From positions 17,724 through 81,723 of the forward strand of contig JBLHIH010000003.1 of NCBI GenBank assembly GCA_047616645.1: a stretch of DNA of 64,000 nt, read 5' to 3'. Positions 26,060-34,716 of this stretch are shown here, one piece after another. Position numbers and translations under genes: made by a program. This DNA is from JAHRVQ01 sp047616645. GTDB lineage: Bacteria; Pseudomonadota; Gammaproteobacteria; Pseudomonadales; Azotimanducaceae. The notes below the pieces were generated by a model. It was not told the DNA's origin. It did not search any database and saw only the letters and a program-made list of their open reading frames with translations. The number at the start of each line of letters is the position of its first letter. The stretch's first letter is position 1.

Positions 26060-26947
26060 ATGAACAAGAATACTTTGTTTTCAATTGGACTGCTTATCAC
26101 TGGATCATGTGCTGCAAGTTCTCTCCTTGCGGGAGAAGAAATTGATCTCACTCAATCTGCTGCACCCGATGGGCTCGTGAAAATCAACAGCGTTCGAGGC
26201 GATGTAAGTATTGTTGGCTGGGATAAGGATCAAATCTCCATAGTAGGAGAGTTGGATGACCTGGCTAAGGAACTTATTTTCGAAGTTAATGGTGATCGGG
26301 CTGTTATCAAGGTTGTGATGCCCGGTGGTAGTGTTAATTGGGGCGATGGTTCAGATCTTGATATTCGAGTCCCTAAAGGAAGCCGTGTAGATTTTGTTGG
26401 CATCTCTACCGACACCGTCACTGAAAATATACTCGGAGGCGTAAGAATTAACTCTGTGAGCGGCGATATCAAATCCAGCAATCTGCAGGGTCATCTGATG
26501 TTAAGTGCAGTGAGCGGGAGGATAGTGATTGAGGATTGCAAAGGAAGGCTTCGCTCTTCTTCAGTTATCGGGGATGTGGATGTGCTTTCCCATATCGGTG
26601 AAATAGATCTAGAGACAGGTTCAGGCGATGTTGAAATTCAATTAGTCGAAAATCGAAATTTACGCATAAAATCTATTAGCGGGAAAATTGATGTTGTCAG
26701 TGATTTGATGAGTGGCGCTTTGGTCGATATTCAGAGCATTAGTGGCGAGATAGAATTGGAGTTAAGTGGAGATATTGGTGCGGAATTTGATATTAATGCA
26801 GGTAGGAGCGGTAATATTAACAACGATCTATCTGAAGACGAAGTCTTTAAAACACGCAATGGCCGCGAAACCTTAAAAATGATGCTCGGAGATGGATCAG
26901 CGCAGGTCCGAATAAAAACTGTTTCAGCTAATATAAAACTTGAGTAA
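26060..26947 (+). CDS. DUF4097-type beta-helix protein, exported
   Basis: A 295-residue protein with a signal peptide (IGLLITGSCAASSLLAGE). The rest consists of short repeated turns of the form G-x-V-x-I-x-S-V-S-G-D-I (INSVRGDVSIVGWDKD, INSVSGDIKSSNLQGH, LSAVSGRIVIEDCKGR, SSSVIGDVDVLSHIG), the pattern of the DUF4097 right-handed beta-helix. Function is unknown; bacterial members often accompany sigma/anti-sigma or stress regulators, none of which is here. The next gene starts 6 bp later, so the two form an operon. Confidence 0.85.
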   Translation: MNKNTLFSIGLLITGSCAASSLLAGEEIDLTQSAAPDGLVKINSVRGDVSIVGWDKDQISIVGELDDLAKELIFEVNGDRAVIKVVMPGGSVNWGDGSDLDIRVPKGSRVDFVGISTDTVTENILGGVRINSVSGDIKSSNLQGHLMLSAVSGRIVIEDCKGRLRSSSVIGDVDVLSHIGEIDLETGSGDVEIQLVENRNLRIKSISGKIDVVSDLMSGALVDIQSISGEIELELSGDIGAEFDINAGRSGNINNDLSEDEVFKTRNGRETLKMMLGDGSAQVRIKTVSANIKLE

Positions 26948-26953
26948 TTAGTC

Positions 26954-29179
26954 GTGGCAGAAACTGGATTAAAAAAACTTTTTGAAGCCTACAAGCGCAG
27001 ACGGGTATTCCGTGTTACTGCGCTTTATGTGATTGCGTTTTGGCCCCTTATACAATTGGTTGATATTCTATCTTCGCCATTAGAAATACCCGATTATTTT
27101 ATGCGATATTTGGTATTTGGTTTTTTTGGCGGTCTCCCCTTTGTATTGATGTTTGCTTGGCTGTATGACTTTCGTAGCGGTGATATTAAAGTTGGCAAAG
27201 GTGAACCCCAGTTGGCTTTGCTGGGCTCAAAGACTGAATTCACATTTATTGCCGCATTAGTTGTTGTGGTTTCTGCTTTATTCTTTGTGCAGTTGTCTAT
27301 TGATGACGCCGAAGAAACAGCATCCAATGTAGTAAGAGAGAGTGATATCACGCCAGTAGCTATCTTAGGCGAATCCTTGGTAAGGACTTTTGATTCTATC
27401 GCTGTACTTCCTTTTGTCAGTTTTAGTCTTGAAACGCGAGACCAGTTTTTTGCCGATGGTTTAACTGAGGAATTACTCAATGTGCTTTCAAGAGTACCGA
27501 AGTTAAAAGTCGCTGCGAGAACGTCCTCCTTTGCCTATAAGGGGGTACGTAAGAACGTTCAGATAATCGGTAATGAATTGGGCGTATCGACAATTTTGGA
27601 AGGTAGTGTTCGAAAAAATGATGTAGACGATACGATACGTATCACCGCTCAGTTGATTGATGTCAGCAATGGTGCTCATCTTTGGTCGAAGACATTTGAT
27701 CGAGAATTTAAAGATGTATTCAAAATTCAAGATGAGATTTCTCGTGCGGTTGTGGATCAGCTGAAAGTTACCTTGGGCGCTAAGATCGAATTGCAACCCA
27801 GAAATAAATCAGCTAACCCTGAAGCGCTTATTGCATTTAGTATGGGACAAGCTGCCTTATCAAAGCGCACGGAAGAAGGCCTTAGAGACGCAGGGAAGTA
27901 TTTTCAAGAAGCGCTTAGCGCAGATCCCAATTACGCTTTAGCCTATACAGGTCTCGCGGATGCGAATACGCTATTGGTGAATTATGGTTTTGTTGACGCA
28001 GCGGACGGATTACCCAAAGCTGAAGATGCCGTTAGTGCCGCGCTAGAACTCGATCCAAATCTAGGAATAGCTTGGGCGAGTAGAGGTTTAATACTCAGTC
28101 AGCAAAAAGAGAAGTCGGCTGCAGAAAGTGCCCTCTTAAAAGCGATAGAGCTTAATCCAAATTATGCTATGGCTTATATGTGGTATGCCAGTATTCAGCC
28201 TGTAGACAGTGATAGATTATCCTATTACCAACAAGCATTCTCTTTAGATCCAAAATCTGCCGTTGCAGGATTTAATGTTGCAAGCTTACTAGTAAGAGAG
28301 GGACGAGATGCTGAGGCAATGGATGTGTTTAGTCAAATAGTAGAAGCTGATCCATTTTACGCGAAAGCGTATATACTTGTTGCCCGCATGAGTAATAACC
28401 GGGGTCAGATTGCGGAAGCAATAAGGCAATATAGAAGAAGTTATGACTTAAATAATGATGCTTTAATAGCGGTGCAGATAGCAGGTCTTTATAGTGACAT
28501 AGGTGATTTTAAAGCTGCTGATAGGTGGTTTGCGCTTGCAGAGGATGAACTCCCAGAGAAATACCGCTCACGATTTACTTTGATCAAAGCCCAGCGCTAC
28601 GCTGCTGAGGGAGATAGTTCGGCAGCGAGTACCCATTTACAGGCACTTTTTGAACGGGAGATAAAAGATCAAAGTGATTATTATCTTAGATCACTCGCGG
28701 CCTATTACGACCAGGACTTTGAAGGCGCGGTAGCGTTATACGAAGAATCTATAGCGTCTCCTATAGAGGGTATGGACGATGACGTAAAGTCCGAGGTGCT
28801 AGCTGTCGCGAAAATAGTGGTTGCTTACGCTTATAAGAAACATGGAAGATTAGATGAATCAATTGCCTTAAGAACTGAAGCTGAACAAGCCATAAATCAA
28901 ATAAAAGAAGGTGATGAAGGTTATTCCGCAGAAAACTGGTATCACAAGGCTCAGATAGCAGCGCTAAAAAATGATGACGAAAATGTACGTCAGCTTATGC
29001 AAAAAGCGATCGACGAGGGCTGGAGAGATTTTTGGTTACCAGGTCTCGATCCACTTATGCAGGACTACAGAGGCGACACGCTAATTCAATCTATGCTAGC
29101 TGGACTTGAAACTCGTATGAGTATTATTCGAGAACAATTTGAAGTAGAAGCACAATTTGCCAGTCGTTGGGATGACTAA
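26954..29179 (+). CDS. Membrane-anchored TolB-N/FlgO-like and TPR protein
   Basis: A 741-residue protein from GTG 26954. The N-terminus (KKLFEAYKRRRVFRVTALYV) leads into two to three TM helices to about residue 112. Residues about 135-275 open with SIAVLPFVSF and contain FFADGLTEELLNVLSRVPKL, LGVSTILEGSVRK and DGAHLW-like NGAHLWSKTFDREF, the TolB-N/FlgO-like domain of adenylate-cyclase-like TPR proteins. TPR units occupy about 300-640. There is no cyclase catalytic domain and no DNA-binding domain. It is coupled to the DUF4097 gene. Likely a periplasmic or cytoplasmic scaffold; role unknown. Confidence 0.85.
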   Translation: MAETGLKKLFEAYKRRRVFRVTALYVIAFWPLIQLVDILSSPLEIPDYFMRYLVFGFFGGLPFVLMFAWLYDFRSGDIKVGKGEPQLALLGSKTEFTFIAALVVVVSALFFVQLSIDDAEETASNVVRESDITPVAILGESLVRTFDSIAVLPFVSFSLETRDQFFADGLTEELLNVLSRVPKLKVAARTSSFAYKGVRKNVQIIGNELGVSTILEGSVRKNDVDDTIRITAQLIDVSNGAHLWSKTFDREFKDVFKIQDEISRAVVDQLKVTLGAKIELQPRNKSANPEALIAFSMGQAALSKRTEEGLRDAGKYFQEALSADPNYALAYTGLADANTLLVNYGFVDAADGLPKAEDAVSAALELDPNLGIAWASRGLILSQQKEKSAAESALLKAIELNPNYAMAYMWYASIQPVDSDRLSYYQQAFSLDPKSAVAGFNVASLLVREGRDAEAMDVFSQIVEADPFYAKAYILVARMSNNRGQIAEAIRQYRRSYDLNNDALIAVQIAGLYSDIGDFKAADRWFALAEDELPEKYRSRFTLIKAQRYAAEGDSSAASTHLQALFEREIKDQSDYYLRSLAAYYDQDFEGAVALYEESIASPIEGMDDDVKSEVLAVAKIVVAYAYKKHGRLDESIALRTEAEQAINQIKEGDEGYSAENWYHKAQIAALKNDDENVRQLMQKAIDEGWRDFWLPGLDPLMQDYRGDTLIQSMLAGLETRMSIIREQFEVEAQFASRWDD

Positions 29180-29266
29180 AATATAACCCGACAAAAGATA
29201 TCAATTTGAAGACAGCCAATGTCGTCAATAAACTATATTAGAGGTCTGCGGTAAGATGGTAATGCT

Positions 29267-30118
29267 GTGAATAAGAATGCTAAACAAGTACATGATGAAG
29301 CCTGCGCCGCCGGAGAAAAAAGTTATATAGATCCTATTACGGGATATGTAGTCTTCACTCGTTTGGGCTTGTTGGCGCGTTCCAAGTGTTGTGGTTGTGC
29401 TTGTCGTCATTGTCCATTTCAGCATGAAAAAGTGCCTATCTTACAACGCGCAAAAAAAATTCAGCAAGCAGCGTATTTAACAAATGAGAATTTGGTAGAT
29501 AATAAAAAAAGCAGTGACGTCGTATTTTGGAGTGGCGGAAAAGATAGCTTTCTTGCCCTACGTGCCATGCAAAAAGCGTTACGCGAAAAACCTCGAGTAG
29601 GTGAAGAAGGTGAAGACCGTACTCAAATAATTTTGCTGACAACATTTGATGCGACCAATAGGCAAGTAGCCCATCAAGAAATCAGCATAGCTGACATTGT
29701 TCAACAGGTAAGCGCATTAGGTTTGCCCTTGGTAGGTGTTCCTCTGCATTCAGGATTGTCTTATGTGGATCAGATAGAGCTTGGTTTAAAGATAATTCCA
29801 GCGATTGAGAGAATCGCTTTTGGTGATTTACATCTTGAGCATATTAAGGAATGGAGGACTAGGAATTTAAGCCCGATTGCCGAATCTTTGGGCGCTAAGC
29901 TCTACTATCCACTGTGGAATGTGAGCTATGAAGATTTGCTTGATGATTTGGCGCTTAGTGCTGTCCCTTGTATTATTTGTGCTGCTCCAGATGAAGCGCT
30001 TACAGGCAAAATTTTAGGGCATAAGTTTAATAGAAATTTTATTAAGACTCTCCCAGAGTCAGTTGACAAATTTGGTGAGAATGGTGAGTTTCATACCGTA
30101 ATGAAAACCTGGGAATAA
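29267..30118 (+). CDS. DUF5522 domain fused to a PP-loop (Dph6/DUF71-like) ATP-binding domain
   Basis: A 283-residue protein from GTG 29267. Residues 9-54 are a DUF5522-type Cys-rich module: YIDPITGYVVFT then C41-C42-G-C44-x-C46-R-H-C49-P. Residues 84-283 are an ATP-binding_4/PP-loop domain with S89-G-G-K-D-S94, a conserved FGDLHLEHIKEWR segment and PLW. The domain adenylates substrates; eukaryotic Dph6 amidates diphthine on EF2, but bacteria lack diphthamide, so the target must differ. The fusion suggests that the Cys cluster and the ATPase act on one substrate. Function unknown. Confidence 0.85.
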   Translation: MNKNAKQVHDEACAAGEKSYIDPITGYVVFTRLGLLARSKCCGCACRHCPFQHEKVPILQRAKKIQQAAYLTNENLVDNKKSSDVVFWSGGKDSFLALRAMQKALREKPRVGEEGEDRTQIILLTTFDATNRQVAHQEISIADIVQQVSALGLPLVGVPLHSGLSYVDQIELGLKIIPAIERIAFGDLHLEHIKEWRTRNLSPIAESLGAKLYYPLWNVSYEDLLDDLALSAVPCIICAAPDEALTGKILGHKFNRNFIKTLPESVDKFGENGEFHTVMKTWE

Positions 30119-30218
30119 GATTCTTTTGGTTGGATGTAGCAAAACCATAAATATGTTAGGTGATAAAAATGTCCCTGGGACGCCTAGTTCAATTTTTTAG
30201 TCTATGGACACACGATAA

Positions 30219-30653
30219 TTAAACCATTCCTAATATGCCGCGAATAGTCATAGCAAGTAAGGCTGCAGTGCCAAGGCCAAATATTAAAAAGCGCACGAGT
30301 ACTGTATTGGTAGTTGCGTGAGCTATACTGTGAACAACACGAGAGCCAACATAGAACCACGCTAACATTGTATTAATATCATCTCCTAATCCAGCGACCG
30401 CCAATGTGATAGCAACGGCGTAAAAGACAGTAGGTTGTTCCATTAGATGATTGTAGTTGTCAGCTTTCCATTGAACTTCTTTAGGTAGTTGATCACCTAA
30501 TTCCGCTGTCCTTTGACCCGCATCTGGGCCTAGTTTTGCAGCTGCTATCGCAGGCAGCCTTGTGACAACCGTCCATGCCAACATGACAAAAGTCCAAAGA
30601 CCTAAACATAGTATCGGTAGTAAAATTGGCGAGGCTCCAAGAGAATCCAACAT
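30219..30653 (-). CDS. MAPEG family membrane protein
   Basis: A 144-residue protein with four predicted TM helices, starting at ATG 30653 preceded by AAAGGA at a good distance; an in-frame ATG at 30686 is less likely. KADNYNHLMEQPTVFYAVA is the glutathione-binding-type E-Q-P-T-x-F-Y motif of the MAPEG superfamily, and YVGSRVVHSIAHATTN is the second conserved block. Eukaryotic MAPEG proteins are glutathione transferases or eicosanoid enzymes; bacterial ones are mostly uncharacterised. Divergent from the response-regulator gene. Confidence 0.88.
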   Translation of the reverse strand: MLDSLGASPILLPILCLGLWTFVMLAWTVVTRLPAIAAAKLGPDAGQRTAELGDQLPKEVQWKADNYNHLMEQPTVFYAVAITLAVAGLGDDINTMLAWFYVGSRVVHSIAHATTNTVLVRFLIFGLGTAALLAMTIRGILGMV

Positions 30654-30820
30654 AGGGTTTAATCCTTTATTATTGTAGGGGCACATTATGCCGGGTTGTT
30701 TGTTTAGAAGTAAATAAAGGGTCTTACTTCTGAGTGTTATTTATGCCTATTTACATAAAGATTGTGATGCTTGTTGTCGTTTGGTCCCACATAGGCTTGA
30801 AACATCTTTTTTTTGCTGAT

Positions 30821-30839
30821 ACTTTCGTTACACGAAAGT
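30821..30839. promoter_or_regulatory. Perfect 8-bp inverted repeat before the response-regulator gene
   Basis: ACTTTCGT (30821-30828), TAC, ACGAAAGT (30832-30839). It ends 24 bp before ATG 30864, where an operator or a 5'-UTR hairpin would control the three-gene unit to 38448. I cannot match it to a known regulator site (not an FNR, NarL or NtrC consensus). Confidence 0.55.
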
Positions 30840-30863
30840 CAAGCTAAAACGCAAAGGCACCAT

Positions 30864-31787
30864 ATGGCAAAAGCAAAACACCAAATTTTGATAGTCGATG
30901 ATGTAGCTGATATTCACGCTGTTACCCAACTTGGGCTCCGAGGTTTAAAATATAATGGAAAGCGATGTGAATTTCTTTCTGCCTATACTGGGAATGAGGC
31001 CTTGGAAATGCTCCGTCAGAACCCAGATATTGCAGTCGTATTGTTAGATGTAGTGATGGAAACCGATCACGCGGGTCTTGATGCGTGCAGAAGTATTCGT
31101 AATGATCTAGGTAACACCATGGCGCGCATCATCTTACGTACTGGTCAACCGGGTATGTGTCCCGAGAAAGAGACTATTGATAATTATGATATCGACGGTT
31201 ATCTCGCGAAAACGGAAATCACAGCTACAAAACTCTATACCACTGTTCGGACGGCACTTAAGGCATGGAGTGAGTTAATGGAATTAGAGCGTCATAAGGC
31301 GAGTTTGGCGCTTATCCATGATTGTGCGATGTCTTTTCATTCATATGATCCTTTGGAAAAAGCATTGGATAGAATACTAAATGCCTCTGCAACAATTGCA
31401 GGGAGTGAGTTTGCTATTTTGACCCTTGAAACTGTTGGGGAGGCAGAAGCCGCTAAACAATACCAAATGCACTTGGCCAGTCCCCGTGAGAATTTAAGAG
31501 AACAAATTGAAGATGTTACTTTACGTGTAAATGAGCTTGTTCAGTACGAAGCACAAGCCACAGCAATTGAAGCTGTAGACGGAATGGTCTTCTCCTTTGC
31601 TCTCCTCCGAGAACTAGGACATGGTTGGATTTATATCGAAGTAAAGGAATTAGATGACCTCCAACAGCAAGCTTTGTCTTTATTGTGTGGTCATGCTGCA
31701 AATGCCCTCTATTCAACAGTAGCGCAAGGGATGTTGATTGCCAGGCAGGATAAAGATGATGATGACTTTAATCTGATGGCTATCTAA
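30864..31787 (+). CDS. Response regulator with receiver and DUF3369-like output domain
   Basis: A 307-residue protein from ATG 30864, preceded by AAAGG. The receiver domain (about 1-130) has HQILIVDDVADIHAVTQLGL, the phospho-acceptor Asp in VVLLDVVMETDHAG, and K in YLAKTEI. The remainder (ALKAWSELMELERHKAS, DRILNASATIAGSEFAIL, ALSLLCGHAANAL) resembles the DUF3369/GAF-like segment that follows the receiver in some RpfG-type regulators, but no HD-GYP, GGDEF or helix-turn-helix domain follows. Output is therefore probably protein contact. The kinase-bearing transporter gene starts 48 bp downstream, the obvious partner. Confidence 0.85.
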   Translation: MAKAKHQILIVDDVADIHAVTQLGLRGLKYNGKRCEFLSAYTGNEALEMLRQNPDIAVVLLDVVMETDHAGLDACRSIRNDLGNTMARIILRTGQPGMCPEKETIDNYDIDGYLAKTEITATKLYTTVRTALKAWSELMELERHKASLALIHDCAMSFHSYDPLEKALDRILNASATIAGSEFAILTLETVGEAEAAKQYQMHLASPRENLREQIEDVTLRVNELVQYEAQATAIEAVDGMVFSFALLRELGHGWIYIEVKELDDLQQQALSLLCGHAANALYSTVAQGMLIARQDKDDDDFNLMAI

Positions 31788-31835
31788 ATTATTTCGTAAG
31801 GCTCGGTACTGATAATAATAATAAGAAGGTGATTG

Positions 31836-34673
31836 ATGGAGCAAACGCTGTTGCAGAATAAAGATTCGCAGAATGAAAGCGCTCGTGCAAATAAAGCACT
31901 TTTTCTGACAACCTTATCCTTTTCGGTATGTTTTGCTTGCTGGGTTATCAATGCAATGTTGGTAACTTATCTTGTTCAAAATGCTATATTTGAATTTTCT
32001 GCTCAACAAGTTGGCTGGCTAATTGCCACGCCGATTCTAACAGGCGCAATTAGCCGAGTCCCCTTGGGTATACTAACGGATAAACATGGTGGTCGAATCA
32101 TCATGACAATCCTTATGTTGGTCTGTGCTTTGCCTATGTTTTTATTATCGCAAGCGAGTAGTTTTACAGGTTTTCTATTATGTAGTTTAGGTTTTGGTTT
32201 GTGCGGTGGTGGCTTTGCCGTTGGAGCGGGTTATGTATCAGCCTGGTTTCCATCTGAAAAACAAGGCACGGTGCTTGGGATTTTTGGAATGGGAAATGCC
32301 GGTGCAGCTATTACCAGTCTTGCAGCGCCGCAATTATTAACTTATCTATCCAAAAACAGTGTGCCCGCAGAATCCTGGCAATCTCTGCCACAAATCTACG
32401 CCGTCGTACTTGTTATCACGGCGCTAGTATTCTTCATTGGAAGTGAATCGAGATTAGTAGCCGATTCAAGTGAAAAGTCATTAGCGCAAAGACTTGAACC
32501 CTTAAAATCGATGATCGTTTGGCGGTTTGGCCTCTATTACGCGCTTCTTTTTGGCTCATTTGTTGCGATGTCACAATGGCTAGTACCTTATACGGTGAAT
32601 GTTTACCAAATCAGTCTTGCACAAGCAGGTGTATTGGCTGCAGTTTTTAGTTTGCCCTCTGGGATAATTAGAGCATTAGGCGGTTGGTTGTCGGATCGAT
32701 ATGGTGCACGTGCATTGATGTATACGGTCTTCATGGGTTGCGCAATATCGTGTGCCTTATTGTCAATACCAAAAATGGACATTTTTACGCCTGGGGTTGG
32801 AATAAGTTCGAAGCAATCTGGGACGGTGTTCGAAGTAGGTCAAAATTTGATAGTCATTAGTGATCGAACTTATGAGGTGAATCCTCGGCCATTAGCGCTT
32901 GCTGCTGAGATTGATGCAGAAACGAACAGCTTTTTCTTACCTAAGCTGCAAACTTGGCAACAGCCCAAGGTCGAGGTAGGTGACATAGTCACTAAGGATC
33001 AACTTATCGCGTCGGGAGTAAGCAATCTTTACTATCCAGCAAACTTTTGGATATTCGCTGTCCTGGTTTTCATTTTCGGCATCCTGACTGGTGTAGGCAA
33101 GGCCGGTGTTTTCAAGTTTATCCCTGATCACTTTCCAAATGACGTGGGGACAGTTGCTGGTATCGTAGGATTAATCGGTGCTATGGGTGGATTTATTTTA
33201 CCTATGGTGTTCAGCGTCTTACTGGGTGCTACAGGGATATGGGCAACTTGCTGGATAGTCCTAACCATTTTGTCGATTGTTTGTTTGATTTGGATGCAAA
33301 TAAATATCTCTCGGATTATGGAGATCGAGGTTCCTAATCTTGCAAAGCTCATTGAGAGTAGCTCGCATAGACTTATTCCTGACACTGTTGATTATCGTTC
33401 ACACGTTCCTACAAATGTTGAAACGCTTTTACAGGGACTACCGTTCTTTCATGACCTTACTCACGAAGAATTACACTCGGTTGCACAAATTGGAGAGTTT
33501 AAGTCTTTGGGAGAGGGTGAGCTGGTTTTCAAGCAAGGCGATCCAGGTGATGCCCTATATGTTGTGATAACGGGCAAGGTGGAAATCTTTTTGATTGGAG
33601 AAGATGATCAGCAAATTGATTTAGCAGAACTAGGCGATGGATCCTATTTTGGCGACTTAGCATTAATAGATGGCCAGCCGCGCTCGGCTAGTGCAAGAAC
33701 AATTGAAGTATGTGAATTCTTTTTGGTCGGTCGCAAGCAATTTTTGTCATTAATGACAGATTCTCCCCGTATATTAGCGGATGTTTTGATAGGTCTATCT
33801 GAGCATATTAGAAATACAAATCAGCGTTACGTCGACATTAACGAAAAGAAAGAGCGTCTACAAATTCAAGCTGAGTTAGATCGTCATCAATCGATTGCGG
33901 AAATGGTTGCTGGCGTTGCTCATGAGATAAACACGCCTCTTGGTATAGTCAATCATGCGGCGAGTATTATTACCGAAGAGGTTAATTCGAAAACAATAGA
34001 AGAAATCGCAAAAGATGAGGATGCCGAAGAAGTTTTGGAAGGTGTAGCCTTAGCGGCACGGTTAATTCAAGATAACATCAGCCGAGCAGACAAGCTCATT
34101 ACTTCTTTCAAAAATCTCTCGGTAAGACAAATCGTGGATCAAAAAGAAGAAATTCGGATCAGTGAAGTTATTGATGATGTCTTACGTCTTTATGGCCTAA
34201 AAGCACAGGCGTCAAACTTAGGTCTGGAGTTTGAGAACCAACTGGGAGAAGAAGATGTTTGGGATGGTTATCCAGGGCCGCTGAGCCAGATTTTACTGAA
34301 TATTATTTCCAATGCCGATCGATACGCCTATCCAGAAGGTGGTGGTGGCCGCTTGGACGTGCTGCTAAAAAGTGCAGGGCCCAGTAATCCAAAGTACGAC
34401 TATATAATTTCTCTCAACGATTACGGTGTGGGTATAAAGGATGAGGATAAAGAAAAGGTATTTGAAGCATTCTATACTACGGGTCGATCGATCGGCGGTA
34501 GCGGTATCGGATTATCTGTAGTATATAATCTTGTTACTTTTCAATTGGATGGCAATGTGGAAGTCGATTCTACCTTAGGTGAAGGAAGCCAGTTCATAAT
34601 ATATTTACCAAAGGTCGTTAAAGAAAAACAACAGCAAACTCATCTCGTAAAAGAAATTCAAAAACCAACATAA
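31836..34673 (+). CDS. NarK-type nitrate/nitrite transporter fused to cNMP-binding domain and histidine kinase
   Basis: A 945-residue fusion starting at ATG 31836 (AGAAGGT ribosome site). Residues about 20-490 are an MFS nitrate/nitrite porter: RVPLGILTDKHGGR loop, nitrate signature GIFGMGNAGAAITS, and the second signature GKAGVFKFIPDHFPNDVGTV. An extramembrane insert of about 80 residues (about 320-400) interrupts the second half. Residues about 527-641 are a cyclic-nucleotide-binding domain with GDLALIDGQPRSASA (the phosphate-binding E/D-L-A...P-R pattern). Residues about 680-925 form a complete kinase: H box AGVAHEINTPLG (His near 695), N box LSQILLNIISNADR, G1 DYGVGI, G2 GSGIGLSVV. No receiver is attached; the regulator lies upstream. 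It could report nitrate flux or binding to the kinase. Confidence 0.9.
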   Translation: MEQTLLQNKDSQNESARANKALFLTTLSFSVCFACWVINAMLVTYLVQNAIFEFSAQQVGWLIATPILTGAISRVPLGILTDKHGGRIIMTILMLVCALPMFLLSQASSFTGFLLCSLGFGLCGGGFAVGAGYVSAWFPSEKQGTVLGIFGMGNAGAAITSLAAPQLLTYLSKNSVPAESWQSLPQIYAVVLVITALVFFIGSESRLVADSSEKSLAQRLEPLKSMIVWRFGLYYALLFGSFVAMSQWLVPYTVNVYQISLAQAGVLAAVFSLPSGIIRALGGWLSDRYGARALMYTVFMGCAISCALLSIPKMDIFTPGVGISSKQSGTVFEVGQNLIVISDRTYEVNPRPLALAAEIDAETNSFFLPKLQTWQQPKVEVGDIVTKDQLIASGVSNLYYPANFWIFAVLVFIFGILTGVGKAGVFKFIPDHFPNDVGTVAGIVGLIGAMGGFILPMVFSVLLGATGIWATCWIVLTILSIVCLIWMQINISRIMEIEVPNLAKLIESSSHRLIPDTVDYRSHVPTNVETLLQGLPFFHDLTHEELHSVAQIGEFKSLGEGELVFKQGDPGDALYVVITGKVEIFLIGEDDQQIDLAELGDGSYFGDLALIDGQPRSASARTIEVCEFFLVGRKQFLSLMTDSPRILADVLIGLSEHIRNTNQRYVDINEKKERLQIQAELDRHQSIAEMVAGVAHEINTPLGIVNHAASIITEEVNSKTIEEIAKDEDAEEVLEGVALAARLIQDNISRADKLITSFKNLSVRQIVDQKEEIRISEVIDDVLRLYGLKAQASNLGLEFENQLGEEDVWDGYPGPLSQILLNIISNADRYAYPEGGGGRLDVLLKSAGPSNPKYDYIISLNDYGVGIKDEDKEKVFEAFYTTGRSIGGSGIGLSVVYNLVTFQLDGNVEVDSTLGEGSQFIIYLPKVVKEKQQQTHLVKEIQKPT

Positions 34674-34716
34674 GTCTTAATTTGGCAATGAGATAAGGAA
34701 GGGTATTTATCGCTTT

